DNA from: Actinomycetota bacterium
GTDB taxonomy: Bacteria > Actinomycetota > Acidimicrobiia > Acidimicrobiales > Ilumatobacteraceae
NCBI GenBank assembly: GCA_009703975.1
Contig: WLFB01000004.1
Coordinates: forward strand, 1-15,822
Direction: 5' to 3'
Length of the DNA stretch: 15,822 nt
Shown: in pieces, positions 7,170 to 14,503 of the stretch
Layout of the letters: every line of letters begins with the position of its first letter
Position numbering within the stretch: position 1 is the stretch's first letter
Program-made: the position numbers and the translations under genes
The notes under the pieces: model-generated
What the model was told of the DNA's origin: nothing
Database searches by the model: none
What the model saw: the letters and a program-made list of their open reading frames with translations, nothing else

Positions 7170-7565
7170 GTGGGAACAAAGCCACTTACTCAAACAACAG
7201 GGCGACGCAAGCATGCAATCTGTCGTGCTCGTTTACGACCAGGAACCGGAATCGTAACGATTAACGATCGCGTGTTCGAAGAATATTTCCCATCTGAAGT
7301 ACAACGCAACTCTTCGACAGAAGCATTGCGAGTCGCCAACATGATTGGCGCATACGACATTGACGCTGACATTATCGGTGGCGGCATCGCTGGACAATCG
7401 GGAGCATTGCGCATGGCAATCGCCCGAGCAATTGTTGAACTTGATCCTGAACAACGACTCGCGCTGAAGAAGGCTGGATTGTTGACACGCGACTCGCGTC
7501 GTAAAGAGAGCAAGAAATACGGTCTCAAAAAAGCCCGCAAGGCGCCACAGTACACCAAGCGTTAA
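7170..7565 (+). CDS. rpsI: 30S ribosomal protein S9
   Basis: S9 lies in the small-subunit head, and its C-terminal tail reaches P-site tRNA. The 131-residue protein has the pattern TTGRRKHAICRARLRPGTG near the N-terminus, then FEEYFPSEVQR, GGGIAGQSGALRMAIARAI and LLTRDSRRKESKKYG. The tail ends PQYTKR, with the basic terminal pair used at the P site. The GTG start lacks a strong ribosome site; purine-rich AAAAGAGA is upstream. It pairs with rplM and is followed by an 81-base gap before glmM. Confidence 0.97.
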   Translation: MGTKPLTQTTGRRKHAICRARLRPGTGIVTINDRVFEEYFPSEVQRNSSTEALRVANMIGAYDIDADIIGGGIAGQSGALRMAIARAIVELDPEQRLALKKAGLLTRDSRRKESKKYGLKKARKAPQYTKR

Positions 7566-7587
7566 TTCGCTTTTTGCAAAGCATGGG

Positions 7588-7618
7588 TTGTGCCGTGCTA
7601 GCAAACCAAATTTAAATT
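7588..7618 (+). promoter_or_regulatory. Weak candidate promoter for glmM
   Basis: TTGTGC at 7588-7593 is followed after 19 bases by TAAATT at 7613-7618, giving a poor-to-fair housekeeping promoter in the rpsI-glmM gap. A function change from ribosome to cell wall at this point makes a new promoter reasonable. A small hairpin (GCTTT at 7569-7573, AAAGC at 7578-7582) just after rpsI has no T-tract and is weak. Confidence 0.2.
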
Positions 7619-7629
7619 ATGCGTGCTAG
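7594..7629. repeat. 8-base direct repeat upstream of glmM
   Basis: CGTGCTAG occurs at 7594-7601 and again at 7622-7629, 28 bases apart. It brackets the possible -10 of glmM. The bases after each copy (CAAA and AAAC) are similar but not identical. The spacing is close to an integral number of DNA turns when measured start to start (28 bases, near 2.7 turns, so imperfect). Confidence 0.4.
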
Positions 7630-7646
7630 AAACAGCAGGTAGTTAA

Positions 7647-8993
7647 ATGTTGAAATTCGGAACCGACGGAGTTCGCGGAGAATTCGGAACTGAACTAACA
7701 ACGAGTTACGTCGCAGCACTCGCTCGGGCAGCAGCAAAAGTTTTGCAATGCAAACTCGTGGTAATCGGTCGTGATACTCGCGAATCTGGCCCTGCGCTTG
7801 AAGCTGCTATTTCTCAGTCGTTGAGCAGTCTTGGTATTGAAGTTCATCTAATGGGTGTTGCTCCAACGCCGGCAATTGCTTTTGCTGCAGTGTCAAGCGA
7901 AGCGGTGTCTTTTGCAATTACTGCTTCACATAATCCTTATACAGACAACGGTGTGAAGATTTTCGGTCGTGGTGGACGCAAACTCACAGATGAGCAAGAA
8001 TCGCGAATTGAAACTGAACTTGAACTTGAACTTTCTGGCGATGTTAATCGTGCGCTCGATCATCAGCAATCAGAAGCAGGTTCAAAAAGTCTTGCTGTCT
8101 CGCACCCAGAATATTTAGAGCGATATTGTGCTGCGTTGGTCGCTGACATGCCCAAAAGTGCACTGGCTAAATTACACATTGCTTTAGATTGCGCAAATGG
8201 TGCAATGAGCGAAGTTGCTTCAGCCGTTTTCACTGGGCTCGGCGCAAAGGTGTCAGTAATTCATAATTCGCCGAACGGCAAAAACATTAATCACAAATGC
8301 GGCGCAACTGAACCTTCTGAGTTGAAAGCCTTTGTTAAAAAAATTAATGCTGATCTGGGTGTCGCATTTGACGGTGACGGTGATCGACTGATTGCAGTTG
8401 ATGACTCGGGTTCAATCGTGGATGGCGACCATTTAATTGCGATCAGCGCTCAAGACATGAAGCGCAATGGCACGTTGCGGAATAACAAAGTAGCCGTAAC
8501 CGTGATGACGAATATTGGTTTTCATCAAGCAATGAAACAATCTGAAATTGAAGTGGTTACAACACCTGTTGGCGACAGGTCGGTATTGATTGCAATTCAA
8601 GAAAATGATCTCTCGCTTGGCGGAGAACAGAGTGGACACATTATTTACCACGACGTCGCAACAACTGGCGATGGTTTGTTGGCGGCGATTCGTCTTTCTG
8701 CGCTGATTGCGAATTCTTCACAGGTATTCAGTCAGCTTGCAAGTAATGCAATGACCAGTTTTCCGCAGGTGTTAAAAAATATTCGTGTTGCCAAACTCGC
8801 CGAAAATGTTGCTCAAATTTTCGCTACCGAAATCGCGGCTGCAGAAAAAATCTTGGGAGATAATGGTCGAGTGCTAGTTCGCTCAAGTGGCACAGAGCCT
8901 GTTGTGCGTGTAATGGTCGAAGCGCAAGAAAATCACATCGCCGTATCCGTCGCAACCACGCTCGTTACGGCGATTACTGCCCGACTGGGTTAA
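7647..8993 (+). CDS. glmM: Phosphoglucosamine mutase
   Basis: GlmM converts glucosamine-6-phosphate to glucosamine-1-phosphate, the second step towards UDP-N-acetylglucosamine for peptidoglycan. The 448-residue protein begins with FGTDGVRGEFG. The phosphorylated serine is Ser94 in ITASHNPYTDNG, the magnesium loop is DGDGD at 242-246, the sugar-specificity loop is GEQSGH at 326-331 and the phosphate-binding loop is RSSGTEP at 412-418. These four sites in order define the alpha-phosphohexomutase fold. The length is normal. It lies 22 bases upstream of glmS, the enzyme that makes its substrate, which supports GlmM over a phosphomannomutase. Confidence 0.96.
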   Translation: MLKFGTDGVRGEFGTELTTSYVAALARAAAKVLQCKLVVIGRDTRESGPALEAAISQSLSSLGIEVHLMGVAPTPAIAFAAVSSEAVSFAITASHNPYTDNGVKIFGRGGRKLTDEQESRIETELELELSGDVNRALDHQQSEAGSKSLAVSHPEYLERYCAALVADMPKSALAKLHIALDCANGAMSEVASAVFTGLGAKVSVIHNSPNGKNINHKCGATEPSELKAFVKKINADLGVAFDGDGDRLIAVDDSGSIVDGDHLIAISAQDMKRNGTLRNNKVAVTVMTNIGFHQAMKQSEIEVVTTPVGDRSVLIAIQENDLSLGGEQSGHIIYHDVATTGDGLLAAIRLSALIANSSQVFSQLASNAMTSFPQVLKNIRVAKLAENVAQIFATEIAAAEKILGDNGRVLVRSSGTEPVVRVMVEAQENHIAVSVATTLVTAITARLG

Positions 8994-9002
8994 TCGCGAA
9001 AG

Positions 9003-9008
9003 TAGACT
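9003..9008 (+). promoter_or_regulatory. Possible -10 element for a leaderless glmS transcript
   Basis: TAGACT fits the TANNNT -10 pattern and lies 7 bases before the glmS ATG, the spacing seen when actinobacterial transcripts start on the start codon. No ribosome site is evident before glmS. There is no good -35 at 17-18 bases upstream, so this is a weak call. Confidence 0.2.
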
Positions 9009-9015
9009 AGAAACC

Positions 9016-12000
9016 ATGTGCGGAATTATCTGCGTGCTCAGTCGTCCGACGCGACGCGCAACGCCCACCTCAAATGAGATTATTGAGCTTTTAGACCGAG
9101 CACTCAGTCAAGGGGCTGAAAGCAAAATTGACGCTCTGTCAAAACTTGTTGCTCAAGCTGATGAATTATTGCGGGGCGACGCCGGCCAGTTCTGTTTAGC
9201 AGATAATCACCAATTGGTCGCTGCGATGACTTCGCGACTTGATCAACTGGACGCCGTTGTCACGGGTTATGAACAGGCAATCGAACACTCTGCCGAGGTT
9301 CAAACAGCGACGTCAGAACTTGCGTTGCAGCAAATCATCAGCGCTAAAGATGCACTTTGGGAGTTGCGCAATGATCGAATTCGAACAGCGCGTCTCGTAG
9401 ATGCGCTGGCTGGGCAAGGTGCATCAAATGCGGCCCGAAGTGGATACTTTTCAATTCAACAAGCGTTTTCTGGTTTGGATCGGCTCGAGGTTCGTGGTCG
9501 AGATTCGGCTGGCGTACATGTTCTGGTTTGGGGACATGGATTGAAAGCCGATGACAAAAACATAAAGTCTTTAATCGCCAACCGAAGTGATGATTCATTA
9601 TTTATGTCTGGCGCAGTTCGGGTTACTGAAAATGCATGGTCATTTGTCTATAAAGCTGCGGCAGAGATCGGCGAACTCGGTGATAACACCAGAGTGATGC
9701 GCAACGCAGTAATGGCAGATGACTTGCTACGCCTTTGCATCTCACAGCCAAACTCGCAAGTCGCCGTACTGGCGCACACGCGTTGGGCGAGCGTCGGCAT
9801 CATTTCAGAACCAAACGCTCACCCCGTAAACAGTGAAGAACTTGAGCGCAAACATAGCGACGCATATTTGGTTGCTGCTTTAAATGGCGATGTTGATAAT
9901 CACGCCGATCTTCGAGCCGTAAATAGTCTGCGTATCGCTGGGCCAATTACAACAGACGCAAAAGTTATCCCAGCATTGGTTGCACGACGTTTGGCAACAA
10001 CTGTCTCGCTGAGCGACGCATTTCGAGAAACCGTTGCGAAGTTTGATGGGTCAGTTGCGATCGCGGTCGCAAGTGCCGCTGAACCTGACAAACTTTTACT
10101 CGCGCTGCATGGCAGTGGACAAGGACTCAGCATTGGACTCGCTGAAGACCGTTTCATTGTTGCCAGCGAACCATATGGCGTTGTTGAAGAGACGCTCAAA
10201 TATGTGCGTATGGATGGCGAAGCATTGGGCGACCCTGATAATCCTTCAAGTCGTGGACAAGTCGCAACATTGTCTATTGCTAACGCCGGCAAACTCGACG
10301 GCATTATTTTGCAGTCATATGACGGCAGCAAAATTGCGCTCGGTGAAAGTGATATTCATACGGCCGAAATTACAACCCGCGATATAAATCGTGGCGAACA
10401 CAAACACTTTTTATCAAAGGAAATCGCCGAAGCACCGCAGAGTTTTCGAAAAACTTTGCGTGGCAGGATCATCGAAAAAAATGGATTGTTAGTTGCCGAA
10501 CTTGGCGAGGCAGTTCTGCCGAAATTCGTGCGCGACCGTCTTGCATCGGGGGCGATCACAAAAGTTCGCGTAATAGGTCAAGGCACTGCGGCTATTGCTG
10601 GTCAAGCGCTGGCGCGCCTTCTTAAACAACTTGTCGACATTCACTTAAACATCGAGGCGTTACCAGCCAGTGAACTTTCTGGTTTTGAATTAACTCTCGA
10701 CATGAGTGACACATTGGTAGTCGCGATAAGTCAAAGTGGCACGACTACCGACACGAATCGCACAGTAGATCTTGCTCGTGCCCGTGGTGCAAGTGTTTTG
10801 GCAATTGTCAATCGTCGTGGCACCGAACTTTCAGTTAAGGCTGATGGCGTTATGTACACATCTGATGGTCGCGATGTTGAGATGAGCGTTGCCAGCACCA
10901 AAGCTTTCTATTCGCAAGTTGCAGCAGGCGCTTTGTATGCATGTGCGCTATCGAGTGCCGCGGGCAAGTCAAGCGACAAGGCCCGGCACGAGTTGCTTAC
11001 TGGTTTACGCACGGTTCCAGATGCGCTAGTTGAAGTTCTTGAGACAAGACCAGCTATTGCCGCTGCTGCCAAACAGTTTGCGTCTGCGCGTCGTTACTGG
11101 ACAGTCGTAGGTAATGGGATGAATACGATTGCAGCGCAAGAGATTCGCATCAAATTATCTGAGCTCTGTTATAAATCTATTTCAAGCGATACCACTGAAG
11201 ATAAAAAGCACATTGATCTTTCGTGTGAACCATTAATTTTCGTATGTGCGACCGGGCTACTTGAAGGCACGGCATCAGATGTTGCCAAAGAGATTGCGAT
11301 TTATCGTGCTCACAAAGCGCTGCCGATTGTCGTTGCTACTGTTGGTCAAAATCGTTTTGATGCCGCAGCCGCAGTTTTGCTCGTGCCCAATGTCGAAACA
11401 AGCCTGTCATTTATTTTGAGTGTGATGGTCGGACACTTATTTGGCTATGAAGCAGCGCTATCAATTGACGCGCTTGCCCGCCCATTGCGTGAAGCTCGCG
11501 AGGTAATAGAGCATGCTGTTGAAAGAGGCGGCGATGCAAATGAATTGCTTTCAAAGATTCGGACGTTGTTGCCTGTACCGGCAACTCGGTTTACTGATGC
11601 GCTATCAACTGGTAGCTACGACGGCAATCTTGAAGCCAGCACTGCAGTGCGAATCGTGACAATGTTGCGCGACACTCTCTCGAGTGATCCGGTTCAGGCA
11701 TATCAGCAAACATCCGGCAAGATTGCCTCGCCAGAATTATTGTTAGACGATCTAACAAGTGCTCTAACTCGTGGTGTAGACGAATTAACTCGTCCGGTCG
11801 ACGCTATTAAACATCAAGCAAAAACTGTGACTGTTGGTATTTCGCGTAGTGACGAAGGTTTGTTTGATCGACCGTTGGTTAAAGCCCTATTCGAAGCCGG
11901 CGTCGCCCGCGAACGACTTTCATATCGTGTATTAAAAATCGTCGCCGATCTTGACGCTGCCGTAAGTTCAGTGACTGGCTTTACTCGGTACGGCATAGAA

Positions 12001-12423
12001 GGTGATGTGACGGGCACGACGGGCACGATCACAATTGTTGATCGCGGCGGAATGTCAAAAAATCTTTCTTCTCGCGTTGACCGCAACGCGCAGCTAGTCG
12101 GCACCAAACGTCGAGTTGCGAGCGAACAAGAAGTTCTCGTTGCCCGTGGTCGCAGCGATAATCGCACCGTGATAATGGTTCCTGAAACAAAAAGTGGAGA
12201 AACTACTGGTATCACTCTGCTGCATGTGATTTTTCATGATCGACTCGCCGCAACTGCGATGCGAGCCGTGCTACAAGGGTATGACCATCGATATGACCGG
12301 CTTGTTGACTGGGTAACAGAAACCGAAGGTTCATTTAGAGAAGATCGCCTAGCTGAAGTGCCAGTGGCTGATTTGTTAATTTTACCAATCAGCGAGATGG
12401 CTGATCATTGGCGTTCGCAGTAG
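9016..12423 (+). CDS. glmS: Giant glutamine-fructose-6-phosphate aminotransferase (GlmS-like)
   Basis: This protein should make glucosamine-6-phosphate from fructose-6-phosphate and glutamine, the entry step to peptidoglycan amino sugars. It has 1135 residues; the family norm is about 610. Seen in order: Cys2 (the N-terminal nucleophile); a helical insert at about 15-150; glutaminase motifs RGRDSAG (160-166), HTRWA (254-258), Asn290-Gly291 and Asp314. The first SIS domain (about 515-645) has SQSG at 572-575 and VASTKAF at 625-631. The second SIS domain (about 690-820) has Glu709, Lys713, Glu716 and His732, spaced as E481, K485, E488 and H504 of E. coli GlmS. The C-tail motif AKTVTV, with Lys936 equivalent to K603, comes about 105 residues late. 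It is followed by about 195 residues I do not recognise. Neighbouring glmM supports the assignment. Activity is inferred. Confidence 0.88.
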   Translation: MCGIICVLSRPTRRATPTSNEIIELLDRALSQGAESKIDALSKLVAQADELLRGDAGQFCLADNHQLVAAMTSRLDQLDAVVTGYEQAIEHSAEVQTATSELALQQIISAKDALWELRNDRIRTARLVDALAGQGASNAARSGYFSIQQAFSGLDRLEVRGRDSAGVHVLVWGHGLKADDKNIKSLIANRSDDSLFMSGAVRVTENAWSFVYKAAAEIGELGDNTRVMRNAVMADDLLRLCISQPNSQVAVLAHTRWASVGIISEPNAHPVNSEELERKHSDAYLVAALNGDVDNHADLRAVNSLRIAGPITTDAKVIPALVARRLATTVSLSDAFRETVAKFDGSVAIAVASAAEPDKLLLALHGSGQGLSIGLAEDRFIVASEPYGVVEETLKYVRMDGEALGDPDNPSSRGQVATLSIANAGKLDGIILQSYDGSKIALGESDIHTAEITTRDINRGEHKHFLSKEIAEAPQSFRKTLRGRIIEKNGLLVAELGEAVLPKFVRDRLASGAITKVRVIGQGTAAIAGQALARLLKQLVDIHLNIEALPASELSGFELTLDMSDTLVVAISQSGTTTDTNRTVDLARARGASVLAIVNRRGTELSVKADGVMYTSDGRDVEMSVASTKAFYSQVAAGALYACALSSAAGKSSDKARHELLTGLRTVPDALVEVLETRPAIAAAAKQFASARRYWTVVGNGMNTIAAQEIRIKLSELCYKSISSDTTEDKKHIDLSCEPLIFVCATGLLEGTASDVAKEIAIYRAHKALPIVVATVGQNRFDAAAAVLLVPNVETSLSFILSVMVGHLFGYEAALSIDALARPLREAREVIEHAVERGGDANELLSKIRTLLPVPATRFTDALSTGSYDGNLEASTAVRIVTMLRDTLSSDPVQAYQQTSGKIASPELLLDDLTSALTRGVDELTRPVDAIKHQAKTVTVGISRSDEGLFDRPLVKALFEAGVARERLSYRVLKIVADLDAAVSSVTGFTRYGIEGDVTGTTGTITIVDRGGMSKNLSSRVDRNAQLVGTKRRVASEQEVLVARGRSDNRTVIMVPETKSGETTGITLLHVIFHDRLAATAMRAVLQGYDHRYDRLVDWVTETEGSFREDRLAEVPVADLLILPISEMADHWRSQ

Positions 12424-12436
12424 AAAGTTATTACAG

Positions 12437-12802
12437 ATGATCGGCTTGGGTATTGACGCAGTCAGCGTGCCGCGATTTCGTGACGCGCTAGAGCGCACAC
12501 CAACATTGAAGACGCGAGTTTTTACCGCTCAAGAACTTGACTCTCTTGCGACTCGCAAAGACTTGGCCCCAGGTTTGGCAGCACGATTTGCAGTTCGCGA
12601 AGCAACAATGAAAGCACTTGGCGTAGGACTAGGCGCTTTTGATTTGCAAGATGTTTCAATTCGTAGCCGCACTTCTGGTGCTCCCGAATTAATCGTCACA
12701 GGTCGAGCGGCAGAAATCGCCAGCCAACAAGGTGTTTCGTCTTGGCATGTTTCGCTATCGCACACTCACGACATGGCGGTAGCTGTTGTCGCTAGTCACT
12801 GA
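12437..12802 (+). CDS. acpS: Holo-[acyl-carrier-protein] synthase
   Basis: AcpS transfers the 4'-phosphopantetheine arm from coenzyme A to a serine of acyl carrier protein, making it active for fatty acid synthesis. The 121-residue protein is of the short, trimeric AcpS type. It has the metal-binding Asp7 in GLGIDAVSVPRF, the AARFAVREATMKALG helix with Glu55, GAPELIVTG and the final HVSLSHTHDMAVA. The start ATG lies 13 bases after glmS, and the gene ends 18 bases before alr. acpS next to alr is a widespread pairing. No nnrD lies between them, although many actinobacteria have it there. Confidence 0.94.
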   Translation: MIGLGIDAVSVPRFRDALERTPTLKTRVFTAQELDSLATRKDLAPGLAARFAVREATMKALGVGLGAFDLQDVSIRSRTSGAPELIVTGRAAEIASQQGVSSWHVSLSHTHDMAVAVVASH

Positions 12803-12820
12803 GTTCAAAGGCGTTTAGAA

Positions 12821-13966
12821 GTGAGCACAACCGATCGTTGGGCTTGGGCTGAGGTTGACTTATTAGCTCTGAGCGAGAATGTTAAAGCTCTCGTAAAACA
12901 AGCAGGTCGCGCGGAACTTTGGGCCACAGTTAAAGCAAATGGATACGGACACGGCGCTGTTGAAGTTGCGCTAGCTGCATTGGCATCTGGCGCCCGCGGA
13001 CTTTGTGTTGCGCTTGCCGACGAAGCTCATGAATTGCGCCAAGCAAAAATTACTGCACCGATACTTATTGTTAGTGAGCAACCAGAAACTCAACACGAGC
13101 AAATGTTGCGCGATGATGTCGCCGCAACTCTTTATAACGAAACGACTATTACAAGTTATGCGGCCAAGGCTGCGCAACTTGGTGTTATCGGTCGGGTTCA
13201 TTTGAAGGTTGATACTGGTATGCATCGTGTTGGTGCGCCAAACGAAGATGCACTGGTTCGAGCAAAGCAAATAAATAGCTTGAAGTCGCTAAGCCTTGAG
13301 GGTGTCTACACGCATTTCGCAGCCGCTGATTTGCCAGAACATTCTGCGACAGATTTGCAACGGCACAAATTTGCTGAAGTCATTAAGTTGTTAGAACAAA
13401 ACTCGTTGCGACCTAAATATGTTCACACAGCTAATTCTTCGGCGGCGATTCGCGAGATAGATACTGATTCTGACGCAGGTATCGGTATAGCGCGAGTTGG
13501 TATTGCGATGTATGGCATTGCGCCAAGCATTGAACTCGAATCGCATGCAACAACACTCAAACCGGTGATGTCGGTTCATGCGCGTGTCTCTCACGTGCAG
13601 CATCTCAAGGCCGGCGAAGGTATCTCATATGGTCTGCGTAGCAAACTTGAATGCGACTCAACTATTGCGACTTTGCCAATTGGTTATGCCGATGGCATTT
13701 CCCGACGCCTTTGGTCTGTTGGTGGCGAAGTATTAATTAGTGGCAAGCGGTGCCCGATTATCGGTGTCGTAACGATGGATCAACTGATGGTTAATTGTGC
13801 GGATGCTCAAATCAAAATCGGCGACGAGGCAGTTTTACTCGGCACACAAGGCACTGAAACAATTACTGCCAATGAAATCGCAACACGGCTTGAGACAATT
13901 GGATACGAAATAGTCTGCGGTATAAGTTCTCGAATTCCGCGACGCTATATCAACGCGAAGAAATAA
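12821..13966 (+). CDS. alr: Alanine racemase
   Basis: Alr interconverts L- and D-alanine using pyridoxal phosphate, supplying D-alanine for the peptidoglycan stem peptide. The 381-residue protein begins with the beta-alpha barrel segment AWAEVDLLALSEN. The cofactor lysine is Lys38 in ATVKANGYGHG, an arginine that tunes the cofactor is Arg136 in DTGMHRVG, and RVGIAMYG is at 225-232. The second catalytic base is Tyr270 in GISYGLRSK, at the start of the C-terminal beta domain. The conserved TLPIGYADG and VVTMDQLMV blocks follow. The GTG start lies 9 bases after AAAGG at 12807-12811. Length and motifs are normal. Confidence 0.96.
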   Translation: MSTTDRWAWAEVDLLALSENVKALVKQAGRAELWATVKANGYGHGAVEVALAALASGARGLCVALADEAHELRQAKITAPILIVSEQPETQHEQMLRDDVAATLYNETTITSYAAKAAQLGVIGRVHLKVDTGMHRVGAPNEDALVRAKQINSLKSLSLEGVYTHFAAADLPEHSATDLQRHKFAEVIKLLEQNSLRPKYVHTANSSAAIREIDTDSDAGIGIARVGIAMYGIAPSIELESHATTLKPVMSVHARVSHVQHLKAGEGISYGLRSKLECDSTIATLPIGYADGISRRLWSVGGEVLISGKRCPIIGVVTMDQLMVNCADAQIKIGDEAVLLGTQGTETITANEIATRLETIGYEIVCGISSRIPRRYINAKK

Positions 13967-13969
13967 TCA

Positions 13970-14009
13970 GTGAAATTTAACGTGTGAGATTAGCCCTGTG
14001 AAATTAACG
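13970..14009. repeat. Near-duplicate of the tsaE start region
   Basis: GTGAAATTTAACG at 13970-13982 and GTGAAATTAACG at 13998-14009 differ by a single T. The second copy contains the tsaE start codon. The first copy reads GTG AAA TTT AAC GTG TGA, a five-codon frame. This may be a small local duplication or chance in a 31-base gap. Confidence 0.45.
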
Positions 14010-14498
14010 ATTAAGACGCTGCAAGATACCGCGCGGCTAGCAGAGATAATTGCTTCGCATTCGCGACCACGCGACATGATCTTGCTTGCCGGCGAAATGG
14101 GAGCAGGTAAAACTACTTTCACGCAAAGTTTTGGCCGAGCACTCGGTATAGACGAACCGATTACTTCACCGACTTTCAATTTGTTGCACAACTATGGCAC
14201 TGGTCGCATGTCGTTACATCACGCTGATTTGTATCGCCTCGAACGCACAGGCGAGTTGGCTGACCTCGGACTTGACGAATTGCAAGACAGTGGGGGCATA
14301 GTGATTGTTGAATGGGGTGACATTGTCGGTGAAGATCTTGGCGACGCATTGATCATTCGAATATCTCATTCGACTGATGTCGATGCAGTTGAATCGAGAA
14401 CAATAGAAATTGATTTGCGTGGTTCGCAATGGGCGAGTCGTTGGCAAAAGTTGACTGATGAGCTTGTAGCGAAACTAAACAATTCTGTGCGAGGCTGA
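13998..14498 (+). CDS. tsaE: tRNA threonylcarbamoyladenosine biosynthesis ATPase
   Basis: TsaE is a P-loop ATPase that drives turnover of the TsaB-TsaD complex making t6A37 in ANN-decoding tRNAs. The 166-residue protein has the Walker A motif GEMGAGKTT at 32-40, SPTF at 57-60, HHADLYRL at about 74-81 and EWGD at 105-108, all typical of the family. The GTG start at 13998 gives the expected length; there is no strong ribosome site. It lies 31 bases after alr and 5 bases before tsaB, and so heads the t6A cluster. The C-terminal 45 residues are variable in the family. Confidence 0.94.
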   Translation: MKLTIKTLQDTARLAEIIASHSRPRDMILLAGEMGAGKTTFTQSFGRALGIDEPITSPTFNLLHNYGTGRMSLHHADLYRLERTGELADLGLDELQDSGGIVIVEWGDIVGEDLGDALIIRISHSTDVDAVESRTIEIDLRGSQWASRWQKLTDELVAKLNNSVRG

Positions 14499-14503
14499 AC
14501 CTA

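Noticed and set aside
7569..7582. Intrinsic terminator after rpsI
   Set aside because: The stem is only 5 base pairs, AT-rich and not followed by a T-tract.
9900..10331. 143-residue open frame on the minus strand inside glmS
   Set aside because: It is antisense to the glutaminase domain, rich in Ser, Ala and Pro as expected from a reverse-strand shadow, and has no start context.
9016..12423. GlmS as an artefact fusion of two or three genes or a frameshift
   Set aside because: The frame is open throughout with even codon use, and catalytic residues from both ends (Cys2 and Lys936) belong to one enzyme, so the inserts look genuine.
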